Of a stretch of DNA of 64,000 bases, positions 15,127 to 23,629 are shown one piece after another. Position numbers and translations under genes: made by a program. Every line of letters begins with the position of its first letter. The first letter of the stretch is position 1. The stretch spans positions 1,302,001 to 1,366,000 of the forward strand of contig JAHBXT010000002.1 in the NCBI GenBank assembly GCA_019636385.1. Reading direction: 5' to 3'. Below the pieces are notes generated by a model. The model was given only the letters and a program-made list of their open reading frames with translations, was not told the DNA's origin and ran no database searches. Source of the DNA: Pirellulaceae bacterium. GTDB taxonomy: Bacteria; Planctomycetota; Planctomycetia; Pirellulales; Pirellulaceae.

Positions 15127-17097
15127 TTGGCGAAACGCCAAATACTTGTAGCCAAGAGTGGTGGAGGTATTGTGGGATACGTTCTGTTCTCCGTAAATCA
15201 AAAGAGCGAAATCAGGATTGCCCACTTGGCTGTGTCCAGCGAATCCAGAGGAAAAGGAATTAGCCGACTACTGATAAACCAGTTGCGGTCAGACTATTCG
15301 GAAAATGCTCGCATTCGTCTCAATTGCAGGGCTGACTATGTGGCAGCACAAGTCTGGCATAGTCTAGGGTTCGTGGTAGGTAAACGGATGCCTGGTAAGA
15401 AACTCGATGGAAGCGAGCTCATAGGCTACACCTTAACACTAAACGATACGCCGTTGTTCGAGCTTTCCCCCAGCCTTCCAGAGCAGCCATTGATCGTGTG
15501 CGACGCAAACGTCTGCATTGACATTCGATACCCAAGCCGGCCAAGACATGAAAGCGCCTCAGGGTTGCTTGCCGATTGGTTGGCGGATCAAATATCGATT
15601 GCGGTTACAGAAGAAGTCTTCAATGATTTGGATCGACAAGACGAGCCGATGAGAAGTGAGATGATTTCATCAATCCGCACGTCGTGGAATGTCATCTCCT
15701 CCGATATTGACGCAGCTGAGCGACACCGAGATGCACTACGTGAAATATTTGGCGACCCAAAAGACCCAAGCGAGATTTCAGACCAACGGCATCTAGCGAT
15801 TGCCGCATCACGAAATGCTGCCGCGTTTGCAACCTACGACGAGGAACTTCTAAAGAAGGCCCCTGACATTCTAGGTAGCCTTGGCCTTCGGGTGCAGCGG
15901 CCCTCAGAGATCATTTCGGAACTTGACTCAGTTGTTCGAGTAGGTATCTATCAATATCGCGAAATGCGAAACACAGGCATCGAGCGACATCGAGTAAAAT
16001 CGATCAATGAACTCGATCTCGCGGAGTTTGCGAAAGAAAAACAGGGAGAAAGTCGGCGCGTACTTGCGGCGATGATCGACGGAGCACTCAGCCTTCCGGA
16101 TCGTTTTGAGGTCGCTCACATTCGCGATGCAAATCAACAGTCTTTGGCTATGATTCTGACTGAAATCAAGAGTGCTAGCGAGAAGAGTCTTCGCATCTTT
16201 CGCGTAACTCGCAGGCTCGCAGGCACAAGACTTGGTAATGTCATCTCTGAATTGCTCGCGTATTTGCCACTTGGAACAGCAAACTCTCCCAAAGGTACAA
16301 TCCTGAAAATTGAAGATCCGCACGTGGAGCCGTCACTTCTTGCGGCATGCTTGCGTCGTGGGTTCCAAATTGCCGATCAACAATACATCAGAGCGATGCT
16401 ACCGGGAGTGTGGGATCATAAGTCGTTTCTGGAAGTGATAAATGAAATCACTGACGCAAATGGCCTACCTGCGGTGTTGTTTGCAGGCATCCTTGGCCTC
16501 GCGGACGCAGCTGCAGGCGGTTGTCAAACTAGTACGCAGCGGCTTGAGGCCTTGATCCATCCTGGAAAATTAGCATTCGGTAAGCTGCCAACCTACGTTG
16601 TTCCAATTCAACCCGAATGGGCGCAGGAATTATTCGACTTTCGCATCTGGAGTCGTCCGCTACTTTCGATGGACACTCGCTTGGTAATCAACCCTGATTC
16701 CGTGTATTACAAGAGACCCAAGAATAGTCCGAAAGGCGATAACGCGCGCATCCTTTGGTACGTGAGTGGCAGCAAACAGCGCGGAGGCGGTTGCATTCGA
16801 GCATGCTCGGTGATGACCAAAGGTGTCACGGGTACCGTCAAAGATCTGTATCGAGAGTATCAGCGACTTGGAGTTTTCGAATGGCGGCACCTCATGGATC
16901 ACTTTGGGAACCCCGATACACTCGCTTTCGCCATGGAATTCACGAATACCGAGCTGTTCCCACGGACAATTTCGCTGGACGAGCTAAACGCAATTTTGAT
17001 AGAAGATGGGATGAAACGCCAGCAATTCATCTCAGCATTGGAGATAAGCCAAGCGGCATTCGAAACGATTTATCTGCAAGCCTCACGACTGGATTAA
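15127..17097 (+). CDS. GNAT acetyltransferase - PIN nuclease fusion
   Basis: The 656-residue protein starts with a GNAT domain: VGYVLFSV, HLAVSSESRGKGISRLLI (acetyl-CoA loop RGKGIS, 41-46) and AAQVWHSLGF. A PIN-like nuclease domain follows from about residue 120 (LIVCDANVCIDI, Asp126; later DQRHLAIAASRNAAAFATYDEELL with further acidic residues). The C-terminal ~150 residues contain strand-rich LWYVSGSKQRGGGCIRAC and FEWRHLMDHF, suggesting a PUA/EVE-like fold. GNAT homology clearly extends upstream (SIYRQNKRELGFLPEGAFKER in frame), yet no ATG, GTG or TTG occurs between the stop at 14953 and the TTG at 15127. Either a rare start codon is used or the N-terminus is damaged. It sits four bases before an ASCH gene; such pairs are predicted RNA-targeting toxin or defence modules. 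Confidence 0.75.
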   Translation: MAKRQILVAKSGGGIVGYVLFSVNQKSEIRIAHLAVSSESRGKGISRLLINQLRSDYSENARIRLNCRADYVAAQVWHSLGFVVGKRMPGKKLDGSELIGYTLTLNDTPLFELSPSLPEQPLIVCDANVCIDIRYPSRPRHESASGLLADWLADQISIAVTEEVFNDLDRQDEPMRSEMISSIRTSWNVISSDIDAAERHRDALREIFGDPKDPSEISDQRHLAIAASRNAAAFATYDEELLKKAPDILGSLGLRVQRPSEIISELDSVVRVGIYQYREMRNTGIERHRVKSINELDLAEFAKEKQGESRRVLAAMIDGALSLPDRFEVAHIRDANQQSLAMILTEIKSASEKSLRIFRVTRRLAGTRLGNVISELLAYLPLGTANSPKGTILKIEDPHVEPSLLAACLRRGFQIADQQYIRAMLPGVWDHKSFLEVINEITDANGLPAVLFAGILGLADAAAGGCQTSTQRLEALIHPGKLAFGKLPTYVVPIQPEWAQELFDFRIWSRPLLSMDTRLVINPDSVYYKRPKNSPKGDNARILWYVSGSKQRGGGCIRACSVMTKGVTGTVKDLYREYQRLGVFEWRHLMDHFGNPDTLAFAMEFTNTELFPRTISLDELNAILIEDGMKRQQFISALEISQAAFETIYLQASRLD

Positions 17098-17101
17098 GAA
17101 A

Positions 17102-17533
17102 ATGCTGTTTTTATCGATACATCCGCGGTATGTCCAAGCAATTTTGGATGGGCAAAAGTTGGTGGAGTTGAGGAAGCGAGTACCGCGAGCCGAGGTAGGT
17201 TCCCAACTAGCGATCTATGCATCAATGCCAACATGCGCCGTTGTTGCAACTGCCATTATCGAACGCATTGAGGCAGCTGAGCCAGAGCAATTGTGGAAGA
17301 ATGTACGAAAGCTTGCAGCAGTAACCCGTGCAGAATTTGATGATTACTTTCGTAACCATACGTTAGCCGTCGGCATCCACTTCTCGCAGGTAAAGGTCTT
17401 TGAAAAGCCAATTACTCTCGTTGAGTTGCGAGAAGCTTGGCAGACATTTCATCCACCGCAACAATTTCGTTACCTCAGTCTCGACCAACAGAAATCCATT
17501 TCGAGCAGACCGGTTGAACGAGTGCTCTCTTAA
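17102..17533 (+). CDS. ASCH-domain protein
   Basis: The 143-residue protein opens with LFLSIHPRYVQAILDGQKLVELRKRVPR, the signature of the ASCH fold (PUA-like β-barrel) with the G-K-x-x-E-x-R motif. IYASMPTCAVVATAIIERIEA follows. ASCH proteins bind RNA, and some are nucleases or cytidine-modifying enzymes. The gene starts four bases after the GNAT-PIN stop and must be co-transcribed with it, so the two products probably act together. I infer a toxin-antitoxin or RNA-surveillance pair; nothing in the sequence says which partner is toxic. Confidence 0.8.
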   Translation: MLFLSIHPRYVQAILDGQKLVELRKRVPRAEVGSQLAIYASMPTCAVVATAIIERIEAAEPEQLWKNVRKLAAVTRAEFDDYFRNHTLAVGIHFSQVKVFEKPITLVELREAWQTFHPPQQFRYLSLDQQKSISSRPVERVLS

Positions 17534-17718
17534 GCTGCCGCTGGGGACACGTCAATTTCAGCCTATCGCCGTCGCTTCATCCTCGCAGTTTCCACATCAA
17601 ACACATAGTCGCTGATCGATCCATTCTTGATTCGCTCGACAACCTCTTCCACCACCGGCAGTGTTGCCTGCAAGCTGCTACAATCGTACAATGCTAGCCT
17701 CACTGGAACAAGCAGGGA

Positions 17719-18081
17719 ATGAAGATGAACAAGTTCGGCGACCGAATTCGTGAACTCCGCAAAGCAAAAGGCTATTCCCTCCGCCAACTGGCTCCGTTGG
17801 TCGGCGTCGGGTTTTCGTATCTGAGCAAAGTCGAGAACGACAAACTCGACTTCGAGGGCACGGCGTCCGAGTCGCTGATTCACCGCCTTGCGGACGTCCT
17901 GGAGGCGGACGAAGAGGAGCTATTGCTACTCGCCCACCATGTCCCCAAGCGTATTGCTGACCGGATCATTGAGCAGCCTGGAGTGTTTCGTGCGCTGGCA
18001 TCCCTGAATGCAGAAGAACTGGAACGAATTGCCGAGAAAGCAGAGACCTACAGTCGGTCATCACGTACGCACGTCAGGTAG
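17719..18081 (+). CDS. XRE-family transcriptional regulator
   Basis: The 120-residue protein has an N-terminal Cro/C1-type helix-turn-helix: FGDRIRELRKAKGYSLRQLAPLVGVGFSYLSKVEND (read in two parts), with LIHRLADVLEADEEELLLL closing the domain. A short helical C-terminal tail (RALASLNAEELERIAEKAETYS) is common in regulators of defence and addiction modules. Starts at 17719 and 17725 are both possible, with AGGGA just upstream. It lies 32 bases before the HEPN-motif gene on the same strand and is likely its repressor. Confidence 0.87.
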   Translation: MKMNKFGDRIRELRKAKGYSLRQLAPLVGVGFSYLSKVENDKLDFEGTASESLIHRLADVLEADEEELLLLAHHVPKRIADRIIEQPGVFRALASLNAEELERIAEKAETYSRSSRTHVR

Positions 18082-18113
18082 TCGTATCGCAGCGCGGAGC
18101 AGGGATCAACTTT

Positions 18114-19658
18114 ATGCTTGATCAGAATCAGGACGGCTCACATCACGTAACTTTGAACAGTATTCGGTTTCGAGACTGTCCACTGTACCCAAAAACAGAA
18201 GGTTGGTTGAAATGGACTGCCACGGAAGGAGTCGAGTTAGAATTCACTTTCCATGATCTCTTTCGCGTCGAACAATCTGCATATTATCGACCGACCGAAG
18301 AAATGCCTTGCGGCGTCGGTCGATTCGTCACAGTAGATCTTTCCCTACCGGACTGGACTGCACTTACGATTGACGGAACAGAAGTTCGGATCTACGGATT
18401 CCTGGGCAAACCGGTATCGACTCAAACCAATCACAACGGTCGCTTGACTTGCAGTAGCGGCTTTTCGGGTTCTTGCGCATCGGTTGCTGTTGATATTCCG
18501 ACAAAACGAAAACTTGCTTTTCGCAATGGCACAGATTCGTTCGCATATAGGATGTTCTTTATAGGGCATGTTGGAAACTGCTTTCACCAATCGGAGTCAG
18601 TTGATTTCCACGATCTGGATGGTAGCTCGATTTCCACAGGGCGGTCTCGCATTCTGTTATCCAATTCACCAAAGATCGAGCTCTATGGCGCGAACGGTCT
18701 CGTTACCACGAGACCCGCATCTTGGGTCTCATACGGGCGCTCGCCAGTAGCTTCTGAAACAGATTGGGTTGGACATGAAGAGCGATCGTTTATCAGTTTT
18801 TTGAATGGTGATATGGTCGCGTTTCCGTTTGCGGACACGTTTTTAAATGACGATTTAATCACCCGAACATACTTTGGGCCGGTGCGATGCCGGCAATCCA
18901 ATAACGAAGAAAACGAGCCGTTGCATGCGCCGCTTCCCATGTTTGGTGTCGAGCGATTTGAATTCGGACACGAAGTTCTAGAACGCCTGCCAAAGCTGTA
19001 CGAAGAGTTCAAGAAGAATTCGGAGTTAGTTGACTTTGTGGGAATTTTACATCCGATCTGGACAGCGTTACACGGCGTCCTCGATGACCGACTTGCTCTA
19101 GCGTCTCTTAGTATCGAAAGGCTGGCAAGCATCTGGACGAAATCGAGGATGCAGATTCGCCCCGAGTTGGATTGCAACACGAGTCAGATATGGTCCAACA
19201 GACCATTGTTGAAGGGCATCCGACGTGAGTTGCTTACTGCAGTCCAGGAATTAGTGAGCCAAACGCTCGTCTCTAGGCTACGTACTCATTTAGAATCATC
19301 CGACTTGACAGGAATTGACGAGGCAGCATTGTTTGAATTGAGTGGTGTGCTGGAAGCAAGGCTGTCAAATCTAACTGGAGCACCGAACTCTGCGAAACTG
19401 CAACTACCATTTCAGGAGGTTGGCTTGTTACTCAACTCAAACGAAGTTTCCGCAATAAAACAGCGCAATGCGGCGTTACATGGCAGCGATCAAGGTGCAA
19501 CATCATTGGCTGTTCGAGATGAAGGTAATCGAGTGTTCGATACGTTGCGGGTTCTCGTAAACAAATTCATCTTGAAATTGTGTGGCTATGACGGCCCATA
19601 CGTCGACTACTCATCACGTCCTGATTCTGGAAACTTTGCTATTGAGCGAATGCGATAG
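18114..19658 (+). CDS. HEPN-motif protein, candidate abortive-infection RNase
   Basis: The 514-residue soluble protein has a β-rich N-terminal half (LKWTATEGVELEFTF, DLSLPDWTALTI, IYGFLGKPV) and a helical C-terminal half. The latter includes LLLNSNEVSAIKQRNAALHGSD, where R451 and H456 form the Rx4H motif of HEPN ribonucleases; the RN..LHG context is typical. The plan, β-rich sensor followed by HEPN, resembles ApeA-type anti-phage proteins, although I cannot show homology of the N-terminal half. With the XRE regulator upstream it forms a probable two-gene defence unit. Its last 45 bases overlap the 3' end of the convergent ParB-like gene. Confidence 0.6.
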   Translation: MLDQNQDGSHHVTLNSIRFRDCPLYPKTEGWLKWTATEGVELEFTFHDLFRVEQSAYYRPTEEMPCGVGRFVTVDLSLPDWTALTIDGTEVRIYGFLGKPVSTQTNHNGRLTCSSGFSGSCASVAVDIPTKRKLAFRNGTDSFAYRMFFIGHVGNCFHQSESVDFHDLDGSSISTGRSRILLSNSPKIELYGANGLVTTRPASWVSYGRSPVASETDWVGHEERSFISFLNGDMVAFPFADTFLNDDLITRTYFGPVRCRQSNNEENEPLHAPLPMFGVERFEFGHEVLERLPKLYEEFKKNSELVDFVGILHPIWTALHGVLDDRLALASLSIERLASIWTKSRMQIRPELDCNTSQIWSNRPLLKGIRRELLTAVQELVSQTLVSRLRTHLESSDLTGIDEAALFELSGVLEARLSNLTGAPNSAKLQLPFQEVGLLLNSNEVSAIKQRNAALHGSDQGATSLAVRDEGNRVFDTLRVLVNKFILKLCGYDGPYVDYSSRPDSGNFAIERMR

Positions 19659-20066
19659 AATCAAGTCATGCCACAGCTCTCGTTGTTGAATCCAACTGAA
19701 TTGTCCAGTGATTAATTGAGCGGTCTTAAGCTGTACGGCCTCCTGAATTCTGCGGCTAGGCTCTGAATTATCAAGTAGCTGCTCCTGGATCTCTGGCGCG
19801 AGTAGCCGCAAGTTCATGATCTGCGTCACGCGTGCTCTGGTCACGTGCCCGAGGCGGGCGAGGTCGGCGTAGTCGGTGACGACGTGTTGCCGAATGAGGT
19901 CCTCGAAGTGGATCGCGAGTGCCATGTATCGCGAGATGCGAGGGATGCGTTCGAGCGCTGACTTGGACTCGTCCGATGGGGCTGCCCCTTCGACGATTCG
20001 CTTCTTGGCTCCACGGCCGCGTTGCTTTATTGAGAACTGAAAGTCGACGCTTACTGGCTTATTCAT
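19614..20066 (-). CDS. ParB/KorB-like HTH protein of the recombinase cassette
   Basis: This is a 150-residue protein from the ATG at 20066 (MNKPVSVDFQF). The core ISRYMALAIHFEDLIRQHVVTDYADLARLGHVTRARVTQIMNL (read in parts) is a helix-turn-helix of the ParB/KorB type. The ATG lies 8 bases inside the 3' end of the recombinase gene, so the two are translationally coupled. Such HTH proteins commonly close DUF2924-recombinase cassettes and may regulate them or assist site recognition. The longer open frame to 20120 is not used, because its extra residues are the recombinase C-terminus in another frame. Confidence 0.75.
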   Translation of the reverse strand: MNKPVSVDFQFSIKQRGRGAKKRIVEGAAPSDESKSALERIPRISRYMALAIHFEDLIRQHVVTDYADLARLGHVTRARVTQIMNLRLLAPEIQEQLLDNSEPSRRIQEAVQLKTAQLITGQFSWIQQRELWHDLILSHSLNSKVSRIRT

Positions 20067-21636
20067 GATGCGTCTCCACGAGTTCAGGACGGTTCTCCAT
20101 GGCGATCGTCTTGATGCCATCAGGATGGAAGGTGATGGTCACGCGACCGGTCGCTCCGTCGTAATCGATCTGCTTGACGATCAACTGTACGATCCTTGAT
20201 TGCTCTCGGACTGTAAGCGATTCCCAGATTGGTTCGAAGCTGGTCAATGCGTTGACCACATCTTCGCGGGTTAGCGTCTGGGCCTGCATCGCCGTCAGCT
20301 TCGCGGTAACGATCGCATGCCGATGTTCGGCGCGCCGAAGACTCTCGTGCCAGTCAGCCAATTGCTCCAGAGAGGTTGCGTCGGGCGAGCCTGGCTTAAT
20401 CTTGGGAGCGGCAACGCGGATGGCTTCGTTCCAGTACTCCAGTTCTTTCACAAGCTCGTCCCGTTCGGCCACAAGTGCCCCCAGTTCGCGCTCGGATTGG
20501 ATCTTGGTTTGCTCCACCACCTCGTCGACGAGCGCCGCGTCGTGGCCAACGTGGCGTATCTTGTCAACGACAAACTTCTCGATCTCGGCAACCGGCACGG
20601 ACTTCGACTTGCAGTTCTTCCAGCCACGCTTCTGGGCCTTCATGCAAACATAGTAACGGTAGCGTTTCGATCCGTTCTTGGTCGTGTGCGTCGGCGTCAT
20701 CGAACAGTCGCAGCATGCACATCGAAGGATTCCTTTGAGCATCGCACCGAATTTGTTTCTCGCCTCAACGCCGCCAGTTCGGCCGTTGCGACTCAGAAGC
20801 GATTGAACCTTCTGCCAGACGTCCGTTGAGATGATCGCGTCGTGTTCTCCTTCGTTCACTTCGTCTTTGTAGACCAGCTTGCCGATGTAGGTGACATTGG
20901 TGAGGAGCCGGAACAGCGTCGCCTTGGTAAACGGCGAGCCGCCCCGAAGAGTTCCCTTTTTCGTTTTCCATGACTTATTGTTCCAGCCACGGTTGTCGAG
21001 CTCAGCGATGGTCGCCATGATCGATTCACGTTCCAAGTACAGGTCGTAGATCGCCCTGACTCTATTGGCCTCGACCTCATTGATTCGAAGCTTGCCACCT
21101 TGAGGCTCGATGTCGTAGCCCAGCAGCGGCATGCCACCAGACCATTTGCCTTTGCGTCGCGCGGCAGCGATTTTGTCGCGGGTGCGTTCAGAGATCAGCT
21201 CGCGTTCGAACTGAGCAAATGACAACAGCACGTTGAGCATCAACCGGCCCATGGAGTTGGTTGTGTTGAATTGCTGCGTCACGCTGACGAACGCGACCTG
21301 GTTGCGTTCGAAGACTTCGAGCATGCGAGCGAAGTCCATCAGCGAGCGGCTCAGACGGTCGACCTTGTAGACGACCACGCAGTTCACCTTGCCTGCTTCG
21401 ATGTCTGCCAGCAATTGCTTGAGCGCCGGACGATCCATGTTGCCACCGGTAAATCCACCGTCGTCATAGCGATCGGGAAGGCAGTGCCAGCCTTCCTGTG
21501 TTTGGCTTTTGATGTACGCTTCGGCGCATTCGCGTTGAGCGTCAAGCGAATTAAACTCCTTGTCGAGCCCTTCGTCTGTGGACTTGCGGGTGTAGATCGC
21601 ACAGTTCAACTGGCGATTGATGTTGGCCTTGTTCAT
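20059..21636 (-). CDS. Large serine recombinase
   Basis: The 525-residue protein opens with a resolvase catalytic domain (CAIYTRKSTDEG, nucleophile Ser19; VVYKVDRLSRSLMDF; GRLMLNVLLSFAQFERELISERTRDKI). A Recombinase domain follows near 170-290 (GYDIEPQGGKLRIN, FTKATLFRLLTNVTYIGKLVYK), then a zinc-ribbon near 305-345 (CACCDC...CMKAQKRGWKNC) and a coiled-coil (ELGALVAERDELVKELEYW). It is of full length with all catalytic Arg-bearing motifs and so probably active in integrating or excising the element. Its ATG overlaps the DUF2924 stop (ATGA). No att site could be identified by eye. Confidence 0.95.
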   Translation of the reverse strand: MNKANINRQLNCAIYTRKSTDEGLDKEFNSLDAQRECAEAYIKSQTQEGWHCLPDRYDDGGFTGGNMDRPALKQLLADIEAGKVNCVVVYKVDRLSRSLMDFARMLEVFERNQVAFVSVTQQFNTTNSMGRLMLNVLLSFAQFERELISERTRDKIAAARRKGKWSGGMPLLGYDIEPQGGKLRINEVEANRVRAIYDLYLERESIMATIAELDNRGWNNKSWKTKKGTLRGGSPFTKATLFRLLTNVTYIGKLVYKDEVNEGEHDAIISTDVWQKVQSLLSRNGRTGGVEARNKFGAMLKGILRCACCDCSMTPTHTTKNGSKRYRYYVCMKAQKRGWKNCKSKSVPVAEIEKFVVDKIRHVGHDAALVDEVVEQTKIQSERELGALVAERDELVKELEYWNEAIRVAAPKIKPGSPDATSLEQLADWHESLRRAEHRHAIVTAKLTAMQAQTLTREDVVNALTSFEPIWESLTVREQSRIVQLIVKQIDYDGATGRVTITFHPDGIKTIAMENRPELVETHHE

Positions 21637-22160
21637 TTGTCACCGCCTTTTTTGTTGAGCTTGAAGAAGTGGTATCCGTTGCAGTGCTGGCCCGTGATCT
21701 TCTTGGCCACAGCGCTGAGCGTCTTGTAGATGGCTCCCTCGTATTCGAAGCCGTTATCCAGAACGAGCACCACGATTTTCTCGCCTTTGTAGACTCGCTC
21801 GATCTCTGATCTCGGCGGCGGGAGACGATTGTTCTCTTCTGGCTGGACGAAACCCGTCACGGTGTCGCCCGTCGCCTTCGGGGCTGGCTTGATGGCTTTG
21901 GGGGCAGTCGTCCGGATGTCGGTACCGCGAGCAAGTTCAGCGGCGCGACGCCTGGCCCGCTGTGAAATGTCACCTTCGATGTTGGCCTGCATCTTCCAAG
22001 CGATGCGTTTGACAAGCCACTGCTTGTTGCGAGTGTTGGTCGGCTCGCCCCACGTCTCTTCGAATTTCTCTCGCAGCTGCCCCACTGTCATGCGTTGGAG
22101 CAGAGCGACCTCTTTGTCGATGTCGATTTGCACTGATTTCTCCCGGAAATACGGACTCAC
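21633..22160 (-). CDS. DUF2924 family protein (intact copy)
   Basis: The 175-residue protein contains ALLQRMTVGQLREKFEETWGEPTNTRNKQWLVKRIAWKMQ (read in parts) and C-terminal VYKGEKIVVLVLDNGFEYEGAIYKTLSAVAKKITGQHCNGYHFF (read in parts), both hallmarks of DUF2924. Function is unknown; the family travels with serine recombinases and may be an accessory or directionality factor. The GTG start overlaps the upstream stop (GTGA) and the stop overlaps the recombinase ATG, so all members are coupled. It is the intact relative of the broken copy at the left edge. Confidence 0.88.
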   Translation of the reverse strand: MSPYFREKSVQIDIDKEVALLQRMTVGQLREKFEETWGEPTNTRNKQWLVKRIAWKMQANIEGDISQRARRRAAELARGTDIRTTAPKAIKPAPKATGDTVTGFVQPEENNRLPPPRSEIERVYKGEKIVVLVLDNGFEYEGAIYKTLSAVAKKITGQHCNGYHFFKLNKKGGDK

Positions 22161-22369
22161 TGGTCGTTAACCACGTTGGTCACAGAGAGCACGCTTTCCG
22201 AAGAAACCTCAAGGCAAGCTGTTGGCAATTCCGCTGGATCGTCGTCGATTTCTGAATCCAGGATCGCCATACGCGATTTCATCCGAACGATGCCGGCCGC
22301 AAGAATCGCAGCGATTTCCGATCGCCGAGCCGGCGCGGACAGTGAAGAAGGGGGAACAGACGAGAGCAA
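22157..22369 (-). CDS. Small conserved protein leading the recombinase cassette
   Basis: This 70-residue ORF begins with TTG at 22369, preceded by a near-perfect Shine-Dalgarno GGAGGTG six bases away, which decides the start. It contains ARRSEIAAILAAGIVRMKSRMA and ends in LEVSSESVLSVTNV. From memory, short proteins with an EIA-ILA-G--R-R pattern and an LEVS-type tail often precede DUF2924-recombinase genes. It overlaps the DUF2924 gene by GTGA. No catalytic motif, membrane segment or zinc site is visible. Confidence 0.65.
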   Translation of the reverse strand: MLSSVPPSSLSAPARRSEIAAILAAGIVRMKSRMAILDSEIDDDPAELPTACLEVSSESVLSVTNVVNDQ

Positions 22370-22565
22370 CTCGCACCTCCATGCTCAACACCGCTATAAT
22401 TGGCGGCTCGAAGACAGACACTCGCAGCCACAACAGCCGCGTCTATCTGTAGGAATACCCGGTGCGGGTTCGAAATGACGGATTAGGGTGCGGAAGAAAT
22501 CTTAGAAAGTGCATTAGCTTTCAAGGGACTATTGGAACGGGAAAGAATCGGGGCAATGTCCACTT

Positions 22566-23618
22566 ATGCCAAATCGACGGGATGATTTCAGCAAGGATAC
22601 GAAAGATACGCTTGCAGCTCGGGTATGCATGCGGTGTTCACGTTGTAAGTCACCAACCGCTGGCCCCGCGACGGAAGCCGACGGCAGAGTGATGATTGGA
22701 GTTGCGGCACACATTTGTGCTGCGTCGCCTGGCGGCCCCCGCTTCGATGCTAGCCAAACGAAAGAGCAGCGCAGATCGATCGAGAATGGCATTTGGTTGT
22801 GCACGGGATGTGCAAAACTGATAGACGATGACGAAGTTCGATTTCCTGTCCAAGAACTATTGAGGCTGAAAGAAGAAGCAGAGAGGCGAGCGCGAGATGA
22901 ACTCGCGTTGCCACCCGAGCGAACTGAAAAGCTCAATTGGCAGTCTTTGCAGCTAAGTAAGATTGCGACTTACGCAGCCCCTATTCGACTTCCGACTCAA
23001 AACGACAAGAAAGGAATTGACAAAGAGGTATTTGAGAAGTTTAGCGATCAGTTTAACCAGCTTGTTTCATATGCATTCGGCCACGCTTGTGTTACAACAC
23101 CGTACGATGATTTCGTTTACGTACTTTCAATTGAAAGGGACAGTCGAGATTGCCAACCAGGATATATTCCATTTGTTTTGTCATTGCATTGTCATGTGAC
23201 TGCATTCATCTGGGCCTTCGAGCAACTAGCGAAGGTCTTTTTTGAAGGAACGGCCAGCAGTGTACCGCATCAGCTTCGCTCGCTGCCTGGTGATCAAGCA
23301 GTGGATGTACATCCACAGTTTGAGCGTTTCGTCCCTCATCGAATACACCGAACAGGCGCGACTAAGATTTCGATTCAGCATCTTGCTGAGCGGCCAATCC
23401 CTCTTGATAACGGCGCTAATACGAGTGTTCTGCTGCGTATCTTGGCAGTTACCTTAAACTCGAACCTCTTGATTTGGGACAATGCGGACTCAAGCCCCGA
23501 TTGGGAGAAGGTCGTAGGTATGCTTGCGAAGATCTCAGACGCCAATCGCTTCAAATGGGATGACTTCGAAATCGATCGAAACGATCCCGAAAAGTGGAAT
23601 TACGTGGGTGATCGTTGA
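22566..23618 (+). CDS. HNH-nuclease-domain protein with unknown C-terminal domain
   Basis: The 350-residue protein has an N-terminal HNH module like those of defence effectors: CMRCSRC (Cys24 and Cys27), GVAAHICAASPGGPRFD (His49), and SIENGIWLCTGCAKLIDDD (Asn74, Cys79, Cys82). This AAHI...ENGIWLC..C..LID pattern is shared with nucleases of CBASS-type and related systems. The C-terminal ~240 residues (FSDQFNQLVSYAFGHACVTTP, FVLSLHCHVTAFIWAFEQLAKVF) do not look like a SAVED domain and are unrecognised. It points towards the kinase-helicase operon tail to tail, with 11 bases between stops, and may belong to the same island but not the same transcript. Confidence 0.75.
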   Translation: MPNRRDDFSKDTKDTLAARVCMRCSRCKSPTAGPATEADGRVMIGVAAHICAASPGGPRFDASQTKEQRRSIENGIWLCTGCAKLIDDDEVRFPVQELLRLKEEAERRARDELALPPERTEKLNWQSLQLSKIATYAAPIRLPTQNDKKGIDKEVFEKFSDQFNQLVSYAFGHACVTTPYDDFVYVLSIERDSRDCQPGYIPFVLSLHCHVTAFIWAFEQLAKVFFEGTASSVPHQLRSLPGDQAVDVHPQFERFVPHRIHRTGATKISIQHLAERPIPLDNGANTSVLLRILAVTLNSNLLIWDNADSSPDWEKVVGMLAKISDANRFKWDDFEIDRNDPEKWNYVGDR

Positions 23619-23629
23619 TAGACAATTTT

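Noticed and set aside
17563..17883. A 106-residue minus-strand ORF opposite the XRE gene
   Set aside because: The plus-strand XRE protein has a clear HTH and ribosome-binding site. The minus frame shows no motif.
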